Positions 24,047 through 30,767 of a stretch of 64,000 nucleotides of DNA are shown here, piece by piece. The DNA lies in NCBI GenBank assembly GCA_017542125.1, contig JAFXXU010000062.1:1-64000 (forward strand), read 5' to 3'. The stretch is from Ruminococcus sp. (GTDB lineage: Bacteria; Bacillota; Clostridia; Oscillospirales; Ruminococcaceae). Below the pieces are notes generated by a model. It was not told the origin of the DNA. It worked only from the letters and a program-made list of their open reading frames with translations, and did not search any database. Each line of letters starts with the position of its first letter. Positions within the stretch are counted from its first letter, which is position 1. Made by a program: the position numbers and the translations under genes.

Positions 24047-24066
24047 CTAAAACGGAGAGGTGAGCT

Positions 24067-24996
24067 ATGAGCGCTGCGGCTAAGAAACGCAGAAAAAGGC
24101 CCGGCTTCGGGGGCGGGATAAGGCTGCTGATCATAGCCGCACTTATCGCTGCCGGGGTGCTGGCGCTGCTCATATCCTTCGGGGTCATAGGCCCCGGGGC
24201 CTTTTCGGCCTACAAGCGCCCCGCCGCTGCCGATGCCTCCACTTCGGTGAGATTCATTGATGTGGGGCAGGGGGACTGCACCCTCGTAGTCTCAAAGGGT
24301 GAGGCTATGCTCATCGACACCGGCGAGACCGACGGGCAGGATCGGGTCATCTCCTACATCAGAAGCCTGGGGATCGAGCGCCTGCGGTATATCATTATCA
24401 CCCATCCCCACTCCGACCATATGGGCGAGGCGGCCGATATCATAAACAGTTTTGAGGTAGGCGGGATCATAATGCCTGAGCTGCCAAAAGCCCTTACTCC
24501 CACGGCCTACTCCTATGAGCGGCTGCTGAAAACCATGGAAAAGCGGGGAGTGCCCCTCACCGCTGCCGGAAACGAAGAGTTCCCTCTGGGTGAGATAAGG
24601 GTGAGGACATATATCCCGGATAAGTGGGGAGAGGATCTCAACAACTGCTCGGCGGTGGTCAGGCTGATACACGGCAGCAACTCCTTCCTGATAACCGGTG
24701 ACTGCGGCAGAGATGAGGAGGCAGAGCTGCTCAGACAGGGCTGCGATCTCCGGGCTGATGTGCTCAAGGTCGGGCATCACGGCAGCTCCTCATCCAGCTC
24801 CGAGGCCTTCCTCGCAGCGGTGAGACCCCTATATGCGGTGATCTCCTGCGGGGCGGACAACGACTACGGCCATCCCTCCGAAAAGACGCTGCTGCGCCTT
24901 AAAGCTATTGCCAAGGAAACATATATCACCCGGGACAGCGGCACCGTAACCTTCGTCTCTGACGGCCGGGGGCTGACCGTGCATACAGAGAGGTGA
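24067..24996 (+). CDS. ComEC-like secreted/membrane-anchored metallo-beta-lactamase-fold hydrolase
   Basis: The 309-residue protein has a basic N-terminus and one membrane helix (about 18-42). A metallo-beta-lactamase domain of the ComEC/Rec2 C-terminal type follows: FIDVGQGDCTLVV, IDTGET, the metal site THPHSDHMGEA, TGDCG and VGHHGSSSSSSEAF. In ComEC this domain is thought to degrade one DNA strand during uptake. Stand-alone versions are widespread and of uncertain role. The stop codon overlaps the ribosome site of a DUF3006-like gene, a recurrent partner of these hydrolases. Confidence 0.88.
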   Translation: MSAAAKKRRKRPGFGGGIRLLIIAALIAAGVLALLISFGVIGPGAFSAYKRPAAADASTSVRFIDVGQGDCTLVVSKGEAMLIDTGETDGQDRVISYIRSLGIERLRYIIITHPHSDHMGEAADIINSFEVGGIIMPELPKALTPTAYSYERLLKTMEKRGVPLTAAGNEEFPLGEIRVRTYIPDKWGEDLNNCSAVVRLIHGSNSFLITGDCGRDEEAELLRQGCDLRADVLKVGHHGSSSSSSEAFLAAVRPLYAVISCGADNDYGHPSEKTLLRLKAIAKETYITRDSGTVTFVSDGRGLTVHTER

Positions 24997-25000
24997 GCCT

Positions 25001-25216
25001 GTGCTTTGCGTTGACAGGACAGAGGGTGAGCTGATCCTCTGTGAGGATAAGGACGGCAGGAGGGTCGCGCTGCGAAAAGAGCAGTGCGAGGGAGCTCCCG
25101 CCGAGGGAGATGTGCTGGTAAAGCGCGGCGGGCTATACCGTGTCAGCCGCAGACTGACGGAGAAGCGCCGCCGGGAGCTCAATGCCCTGCGGGACAGGCT
25201 CCTGAACAAAAAGTGA
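25001..25216 (+). CDS. DUF3006-like small protein
   Basis: The 71-residue product uses GTG 25001 with AGAGAGGTGA just upstream, inside the end of the preceding gene. It begins with short beta strands (CVDRTEGELILCEDKDGRRV) and ends in a basic helix (RRLTEKRRRELNALRDRLLNKK). This matches the short DUF3006 proteins encoded after ComEC-like metallo-beta-lactamases in many Firmicutes. The pairing suggests a joint, still undefined, nucleic-acid or envelope task. No motif indicates an enzyme. Confidence 0.7.
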   Translation: MLCVDRTEGELILCEDKDGRRVALRKEQCEGAPAEGDVLVKRGGLYRVSRRLTEKRRRELNALRDRLLNKK

Positions 25217-25291
25217 GTATACCCCCATCAACATATCGCTGAAAGGGAAATATATACGCCGGAGGGGTTCCGGCGGCAGGAGGTACTTTCT

Positions 25292-26176
25292 ATGGAAAAG
25301 GATCTTTTCACACTGATAAACGAAAGGCTGCCCAAGCTCTCTAAGGGGCATAAGCTCATTGCCAACTACATCCTTTCGCATTACGACAAGGCTGCCTTTA
25401 TGACGGCGCAGAGGCTGGGCGCCACGGTGGGCGTCAGCGAATCCACGGTGGTGCGTTTCGCCACCGAGCTGGGCTACGACGGCTACCCCGCGCTGCAAAG
25501 AGCACTGCAGGGGCTCATGCGCAACAAGCTCACCGCTGTTCAGCGTATAGAGGTAATGAACGACCGCCTCACCCGTGACGATGTGCTGGAGCGGGTCCTC
25601 TCGCTGGATATCGAGAAAATACGCCGCACCCTTGAGGAGACCTCGGTGGAGGATTTCAACAGGGCTGTGGATATGATAACCTCCTGCAACACCATATATA
25701 TCCTGGCTGCCAGGAGCACGGCGCCCCTGGCCAGCTTCCTTGGTTACTACTTCACGCTGATATTCCCGAAGGTAAAGGTGGTGCACAACTCCACCACCAG
25801 CGAAATGTTCGAGCAGATAATGCACATCGACGAAAGAGATGTGATGATAGGCATATCCTTCCCCCGCTACTCCCGCCAGACGGTGAAGGCGCTGCAGTTC
25901 GCCAAGAGCAAGGGCACCCACGTCATCGCCCTGACCGATTCCATAAGCTCACCTCTGGCTCAGTATGCCGACAGTCTCCTGCTGGCTCACAGCGATATGG
26001 CCTCCTTCGTGGATTCGCTGGTAGCGCCCCTGAGCCTGATAAACGCCCTGATAGTCGCCGTTTCCATTAACGACATCGGCCGCGTCTCGGAGAACTTCGA
26101 GCGCCTGGAGCAGATCTGGGAGGAATATGACGTCTACGAGAAGACCGATAACAGCAGCGAGCCGCTGAAGCCGTAA
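25292..26176 (+). CDS. MurR/RpiR-family transcriptional regulator
   Basis: The 294-residue protein has an N-terminal HTH_6 domain (residues 1-77: ERLPKLSKGHKLIANYIL, VGVSESTVVRFATELGYDGY). A C-terminal SIS sugar-phosphate-binding domain follows (residues about 125-265: TIYILAARSTAPLASFLGYY, VMIGISFPRYSRQTV). RpiR regulators sense phosphosugars and usually control nearby sugar genes, but none is adjacent here. The next gene is a glycosyltransferase 10 nt downstream. Start ATG 25292 with GGCAGGAGG upstream. Confidence 0.93.
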   Translation: MEKDLFTLINERLPKLSKGHKLIANYILSHYDKAAFMTAQRLGATVGVSESTVVRFATELGYDGYPALQRALQGLMRNKLTAVQRIEVMNDRLTRDDVLERVLSLDIEKIRRTLEETSVEDFNRAVDMITSCNTIYILAARSTAPLASFLGYYFTLIFPKVKVVHNSTTSEMFEQIMHIDERDVMIGISFPRYSRQTVKALQFAKSKGTHVIALTDSISSPLAQYADSLLLAHSDMASFVDSLVAPLSLINALIVAVSINDIGRVSENFERLEQIWEEYDVYEKTDNSSEPLKP

Positions 26177-26186
26177 GGAGAAGACA

Positions 26187-26924
26187 ATGAAAAAGCCCCT
26201 TGTCACTGTGGTCATACCTGCCCACAATGAGGAAAGATACGTGGAACGCTGCATAGGCTCCGTCAGGAAGGCTGCCGCCCGCTACGGCGGAGAGGTTGAG
26301 GTCATAGTCGTCTGCAACCGCTGCACCGACAGGACGGCGGAGCTCGCCGAAGCCTGCGGAGCGAGGGTGCTCTATAACGAGGAGCGCTGCATTGCCGGTG
26401 TCCGCAACACGGGCATCAGGGCGGCAGAGGGCAGCATCGTTATGACCATAGACTGCGACAACCGTATGACCGAGGGGACTATCAAAGAAGCGGTCTATCT
26501 GCTCACCACCGGCAGGGCTGCCGCCGGGGGAGCCCCCATAAGATTCGAGAGATATTCCTTCCCGCTGTGGCTCAACGACCTGATGTGCCGGGTGTCCTTC
26601 GGGATAACAGGGCTCTGGTGCGGTATCTTCTGGGCGGAGAAAAGAACCTTTGAGGCCGTCGGAGGGTTTGCCGAGCTGAAAGCCATGGAGGACGCTGCCA
26701 CCGCCAAAAAGCTGAAAGCCTATGCCAAAAGCATCGGCAGCAGCTACGGCGTGCTGCGGCACAATCATCTGATAAACTCCACCCGCAAGTACGACGACCT
26801 GGGAGATTGGCTCTATTTCAAGCTGATGGCAAAGAACGCCGGGACCCTCATCAAAGCTGCCTTCGGCGACCGCAAGGGTCTTGACCGGCTGCTGGATGAG
26901 ATGTTCTACGACTATAACGGGTGA
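26187..26924 (+). CDS. Glycosyltransferase family 2 protein
   Basis: The 245-residue GT-A fold protein has a nucleotide-sugar binding start (VTVVIPAHNEERYVERCIGSV), VIVVCNRCTDRTAELA, and the DxD-like metal site IDCDNRM near residue 93. There are no transmembrane segments. It would transfer sugars to a lipid, protein or polysaccharide acceptor at the cytoplasmic face. It is likely translationally linked to the regulator upstream and the GNAT gene 3 nt downstream. Acceptor unknown. Confidence 0.88.
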   Translation: MKKPLVTVVIPAHNEERYVERCIGSVRKAAARYGGEVEVIVVCNRCTDRTAELAEACGARVLYNEERCIAGVRNTGIRAAEGSIVMTIDCDNRMTEGTIKEAVYLLTTGRAAAGGAPIRFERYSFPLWLNDLMCRVSFGITGLWCGIFWAEKRTFEAVGGFAELKAMEDAATAKKLKAYAKSIGSSYGVLRHNHLINSTRKYDDLGDWLYFKLMAKNAGTLIKAAFGDRKGLDRLLDEMFYDYNG

Positions 26925-26927
26925 GAT

Positions 26928-27371
26928 ATGAAAAGGGCTTTATCCGTGTTTTTATGCACCGATACCGAAAAACTCCTGTCACGGGAAGCGTTTGAGGTAT
27001 ACTCGCAGTGTATGTATAAACCTTCATTCGATAAGTATAAAGAAACGATGAGTTCGTATCTTGACAGAAGAGATGTGAATGTATATCTGTGTGAAGAAAA
27101 CGGCACCATCGCGGGGATGCTTGTGACAGACCGCTCGGGCGGGATCACCGAGATCACAGGCATAGCTGTGGCAAGGGATCGCCGGAAGTGCGGTATTGGG
27201 AGAAAAATGATAGGCTTTGCACTAAAGTGCGAAAATACAGATAAGCTCAAAGCCGAGACAGATGATGATGCCGTAGGGTTTTACCGAAGCTGCGGCTTCT
27301 CGACTGTAATGATTAAAAAAGAGTACCCCGACGGAGTCGATGTGCGCTATGAATGTTATCTTGGCAAATGA
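26928..27371 (+). CDS. GNAT-family N-acetyltransferase
   Basis: This 147-residue protein has the GNAT acetyl-CoA pyrophosphate loop IAVARDRRKCGIGRKMIGFAL (motif R/Q-x-x-G-x-G/A) near residue 82 and the terminal strand VGFYRSCGFSTVMI. Substrate unknown. The first part of the gene is richer in A/T codons than its neighbours, hinting at separate acquisition, although it is packed 3 nt after the glycosyltransferase stop. Start ATG 26928 follows GGGTGAGAT. Confidence 0.88.
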   Translation: MKRALSVFLCTDTEKLLSREAFEVYSQCMYKPSFDKYKETMSSYLDRRDVNVYLCEENGTIAGMLVTDRSGGITEITGIAVARDRRKCGIGRKMIGFALKCENTDKLKAETDDDAVGFYRSCGFSTVMIKKEYPDGVDVRYECYLGK

Positions 27372-27385
27372 ACGGATGCTGACTG

Positions 27386-28603
27386 ATGAAATGTGACAGA
27401 CTTATAATCGGAGGAGGAGCCTCGGGGCTTTTCTGCGCCGTGCAGGCGGCGTGGCTGGGCGAGGAGGTCATCGTTGCCGAGCACGAGAAAAAATGCGGCA
27501 GGAAGCTGCTCATAACCGGCAAGGGGCGCTGCAACGTCACCAACAACTGCGATGCCGCAGAGGTGATGAAGAACATCCCCCGGAGCCCGAAATTTATGTA
27601 TTCTGCCCTTTCCCGCTTCGCCCCGGAGGACACTATGGCCTTCTTTGAGAGCCTGGGGGTCCCCCTTAAGACCGAGCGCGGCAACCGGGTGTTCCCCGTC
27701 AGCGACAGGGCGGAGGATATCCGCAATGTCCTGGTGAACGCCTGCCGGGATGCGGGAGTGCGCTTCGTCACCGATGAGATAAACGGCATCCTTACCGAGA
27801 ACGGTAAAGCGGTGGGAGCCAGGTCGGATACGGCGGAGTATTACGCCCCCAAGGTGGTAGTCGCCACCGGCGGCCGGAGCTACCCCGTTACCGGGTCTAC
27901 GGGTATGGGCTACAGGCTGGCTGAGAGCGTGGGGCATACCGTTACCGAGATAAGACCCTCGCTGGTGCCGGTGGTCTGCGCCGGGAAGGACTGCGCCGAG
28001 ATGATGGGGCTCTCCCTCCGCAACTGCACCCTCTCCCTCTATGACGGCGCGGGGATAAAGCCCGTGTTCACCGAGCTGGGAGAGCTGCTGTTCACCCATT
28101 TCGGGGTCAGCGGCCCGCTGGTGCTCTCCGCATCCGCCCATATGGACGGCCTTAAAGAGCCCAGGCTGGTCATCGACTTCAAGCCCGGCCTCACGGAGGA
28201 AAAGCTGGACGACAGGCTCCTGCGGGATATCGCCGAGCAGCCCAACAAGGATCTATCCAACCTCTTCCGGAAGCTGCTGCCCGCCAAGGCCATACCCGTG
28301 GTGCTGAAACGCTGCGGGCTGGAGGGCTTCCGCAAGGGCAACGGCCTCACCGCCGAGGAACGGGCGAGGGTGGTGGCTGTACTTAAAGGCTTTGGACTGA
28401 CCGTCAAGGGGCTGCGCCCCGTGGAGGAAGCCATAATCACCCGGGGAGGGGTCTCGGTGGACGAAATATCCCCGAAGAATATGGAATCAAAGCTCGTAAG
28501 CGGGCTTTACTTCATCGGCGAGGTGCTGGACGTTGACGCCTACACCGGCGGATTCAATTTACAGATCGCGTTCTCCACGGCATACGCCTGTGCGAACGGA
28601 TAG
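27386..28603 (+). CDS. HI0933/BaiN-family NAD(P)/FAD-dependent oxidoreductase
   Basis: The 405-residue flavoprotein opens with the Rossmann FAD-binding motif LIIGGGASGLFCAVQAAWLG. It has the family signature KKCGRKLLITGKGRCNVTNN near residue 38 and VVATGGRSYPVTGSTGMGYRLAE in the middle. The end includes VDAYTGGFNLQIAFSTAYA, typical of the C-terminal FAD contact. Members are widespread and mostly of unknown substrate; BaiN acts in bile-acid dehydroxylation. No bile-acid genes are adjacent, so only the general class is supported. Confidence 0.9.
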   Translation: MKCDRLIIGGGASGLFCAVQAAWLGEEVIVAEHEKKCGRKLLITGKGRCNVTNNCDAAEVMKNIPRSPKFMYSALSRFAPEDTMAFFESLGVPLKTERGNRVFPVSDRAEDIRNVLVNACRDAGVRFVTDEINGILTENGKAVGARSDTAEYYAPKVVVATGGRSYPVTGSTGMGYRLAESVGHTVTEIRPSLVPVVCAGKDCAEMMGLSLRNCTLSLYDGAGIKPVFTELGELLFTHFGVSGPLVLSASAHMDGLKEPRLVIDFKPGLTEEKLDDRLLRDIAEQPNKDLSNLFRKLLPAKAIPVVLKRCGLEGFRKGNGLTAEERARVVAVLKGFGLTVKGLRPVEEAIITRGGVSVDEISPKNMESKLVSGLYFIGEVLDVDAYTGGFNLQIAFSTAYACANG

Positions 28604-28620
28604 TATCGGAGGGATAGGGC

Positions 28621-29109
28621 TTGGCTAAGGTCTTTATGATGTGCGGAAGGATATGCAGCGGCAAGAGCACCTATGCTCAAAGGCTCAGGAAAGAGCATAA
28701 TGCAGCGCTGCTCTCGGTGGATGAGATCACCCTGGCGCTCTTCGGCGGAGACACCGGCGACAAACACGACCTCTACGTCGAGCGGGCGAAGGAATACCTC
28801 TACCGCAAATCCCTGGAGCTTATCGAGTGCGGGATAAACGTGGTGCTTGACTGGGGCTTCTGGCAGAGATATGAGCGTGACTGCGCCAGAGACTTCTACG
28901 GCTCCCGGGGGATAGATCACGAATTCTTCTATATCGGCATCGGCTCCGAAGAATGGCGGCGCAGGGTGGAAAAACGCAATAAGGACATAACCGAGGGCAG
29001 GCTCTCAGCCTACTATGTGGACGAGGGTCTCATGCAGAAATTCGAGGCTGTGTTCGAGCCCCCGCAGGAGGGCGAGGAGATCACCGTTGTTTCGCAGGAA
29101 AGCATTTGA
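28621..29109 (+). CDS. Small P-loop kinase-like protein
   Basis: The 162-residue protein uses TTG 28621 with GGAGGGATAGGGC directly before it. Walker A is MMCGRICSGKSTYAQRL, followed by LLSVDEITLALFGGD and NVVLDWGFWQRYERD. This is the arrangement of zeta-toxin/AAA_33-type small-molecule kinases. No antitoxin partner is adjacent. It may phosphorylate a metabolite or aminoglycoside-like compound. It ends just before the promoter of the cmk operon. Confidence 0.75.
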   Translation: MAKVFMMCGRICSGKSTYAQRLRKEHNAALLSVDEITLALFGGDTGDKHDLYVERAKEYLYRKSLELIECGINVVLDWGFWQRYERDCARDFYGSRGIDHEFFYIGIGSEEWRRRVEKRNKDITEGRLSAYYVDEGLMQKFEAVFEPPQEGEEITVVSQESI

Positions 29110-29134
29110 CACATTTACGAAAATGTGATATACT
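29106..29134 (+). promoter_or_regulatory. Promoter of the cmk-plsC/ispH-rpsA operon with possible operator
   Basis: TTGACA (29106-29111), 17 bp, TATACT (29129-29134). The spacer carries an inverted repeat, CACATTT (29110-29116) and AAATGTG (29121-29127). The repeat element begins at 29135, so RNA would start about 6 nt inside it. Confidence 0.7.
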
Positions 29135-29372
29135 TTAAGGCAACACCGCACGACCCCTGTGCATCAGTATGCGCAACCTCAACTGGCGTTGAGGCACAGA
29201 TTTTCGTCAGATTGCCTAAATTCGACGCAGGCTTGCGAGCGAAGTGTGCTTCGCTTTGCGCAACGTCAAGGAGAATTTGGGTAATATGACGGATAAGCCG
29301 GTCGTCAAGCAGGCTTGACACGGCAGATGATGTGCAGAGGCGTTAGCCGCGGGTCGTGCGGTGTTGCCTTAA
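29135..29372. mobile_element. Complete 238-bp inverted-repeat (MITE-like) element, copy 2
   Basis: The element is bounded by perfect 22-bp terminal inverted repeats (29135-29156 and 29351-29372; arms begin TTAAGGCAACACCGCACGAC). The TTAA at each end could be a target duplication or part of the repeat. Inside are a hairpin (CCTCAAC/GTTGAGG), the blocks GATTTTCGTCAGATTGCC and AAATTCGACGCAGGC shared with copies at 1-118 and 49691, and CAAGGAGAAT. There is no coding capacity. It separates the cmk promoter from its start codon and so forms the mRNA 5' leader. Confidence 0.8.
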
Positions 29373-29401
29373 TGTACTACTTTTGTGGGAGGAACCGGAA
29401 A

Positions 29402-30766
29402 ATGGGAATAAATGTTGCTCTTGACGGCCCTTCGGGAGCCGGAAAATCCACTATTGCCAAAAGGATAGCCGCAAAGCTGGGCTATGTGTATGTTGATACG
29501 GGGGCGCTTTACCGCTCCATTGCTCTGTATATGGTCTCGGAGGGCATACCTGCCGACGACAGCGAAAAGGTAGTTCCCGCGCTGCCCTCGGTGAAGGTGG
29601 AGCTGGAGTACCGGGAGGGCTCCCAGCACGTTATCCTCAACGGCGAAGACGTCTCCGATAAGATCAGGACTCCCGAGATCTCCATGGCAGCCTCCAAGGT
29701 CTCTGCCATTCCCGAGGTCAGGACGTTCCTGTTCGACCTCCAGAGGGATATTGCCGCCCGCAACGATATAATCATGGACGGCAGGGATATAGGCACCGTT
29801 GTCCTCCCCGACGCGGATGTGAAGATATTCCTCACCGCCACCCCCGAGGAACGTGCAAACAGGCGCTTCAAGGAGCTTCAGGAGAAGGGCGACCCCTCCA
29901 CCTATGAGGAAGTGCTCAAGGATATCATCCAGCGGGATTACAACGACACCCATAGGGAGACAGCTCCCCTCAAAAAGGCCGAGGACGCCGTAGAGGTTGA
30001 TTCTACCTCCATGACCCTTGACGAGGTGGTGGAGCATATCTCCGCCATCATAGAGGAGAAGGCGGCTAAAAAAAAACGACCCGCTGAAAAGGTAAAGAAG
30101 GAGCGCAAGCCCCTGCTGGACTTCTCGGATGTGGAGCCCGTTAAGCGCGGCAAGAAGCTCAACCCCATAAGGATGTTCTTCTATAACATCCTGCGCTATC
30201 TGGTGATATTCGGCTTCAAGATAGCCTATAACCTCAAATACGAGGGCAAGGAGAACGTGCCGAAGGACGGCAGCAATATCTTTGCCTCGAACCACAGAGG
30301 CTATGTGGACCCCGTGTTCATCAGCCTTGCCTGCCGCGTACCCAACACCTTTATGGCGAAGGAGGAGCTCTTCCACGCCAACAAGTTTTTTGTGTGGATA
30401 ATCAAGAAGTTCGGTGCCTTCCCCGTTGAGAGAGGAAAGGGCGATATGCAGGCCATAAACACTTCCTTTGAGAAGCTCAATTCCGGGCGCAACCTGGTGA
30501 TCTTCCCCGAGGGTACCCGCTCCCACGACGGTAAAGTCGGCAGGGGCAAGACCGGCGTAGCCCTGATAGCAGCGGTGGCACAGTGCCCCGTTATCCCGGT
30601 AGGCATAAACTATGAGGGCGAAAAGCTCAAATTCAGGAAAAAGGTCGTTATCCGCTTCGGCAAGCCCATCAGCCCCGAGCAGCTGAAGGTCACCACCCCG
30701 GGACCCAAGGAGCTCAAGCTGCTGAGGGCCACAATAATGGACGCGATAGTCGATCTGGTACATTAA
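29402..30766 (+). CDS. cmk: Cytidylate kinase fused to 1-acylglycerol-3-phosphate acyltransferase
   Basis: The fusion has 454 residues. Residues 1-220 are CMP kinase (VALDGPSGAGKSTIAKRIA, YVDTGALYRSIAL, IIMDGRDIGTVVLPDADVK), which phosphorylates CMP/dCMP. Residues about 221-265 are a basic linker. Residues about 266-454 are a PlsC acyltransferase with the H-x4-D motif SNHRGYVDP and FPEGTRSHDG, making phosphatidic acid at the membrane. Start ATG 29402 follows GGGAGGAACC. An A9 run (30068-30076) encodes three Lys at the domain joint. Either +1 or -1 slippage there meets a stop within nine codons and would release CMK alone. The genes are normally separate neighbours. Confidence 0.92.
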   Translation: MGINVALDGPSGAGKSTIAKRIAAKLGYVYVDTGALYRSIALYMVSEGIPADDSEKVVPALPSVKVELEYREGSQHVILNGEDVSDKIRTPEISMAASKVSAIPEVRTFLFDLQRDIAARNDIIMDGRDIGTVVLPDADVKIFLTATPEERANRRFKELQEKGDPSTYEEVLKDIIQRDYNDTHRETAPLKKAEDAVEVDSTSMTLDEVVEHISAIIEEKAAKKKRPAEKVKKERKPLLDFSDVEPVKRGKKLNPIRMFFYNILRYLVIFGFKIAYNLKYEGKENVPKDGSNIFASNHRGYVDPVFISLACRVPNTFMAKEELFHANKFFVWIIKKFGAFPVERGKGDMQAINTSFEKLNSGRNLVIFPEGTRSHDGKVGRGKTGVALIAAVAQCPVIPVGINYEGEKLKFRKKVVIRFGKPISPEQLKVTTPGPKELKLLRATIMDAIVDLVH

Positions 30767-30767
30767 G

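Noticed and set aside
25292-26924. Sugar-utilisation operon controlled by the RpiR regulator
   Set aside because: No transporter, kinase or isomerase for sugars is adjacent. Only a glycosyltransferase and an acetyltransferase follow.
28621-29109. Zeta toxin of a toxin-antitoxin pair
   Set aside because: The P-loop kinase core fits, but there is no adjacent small antitoxin gene; a metabolic kinase is equally likely.
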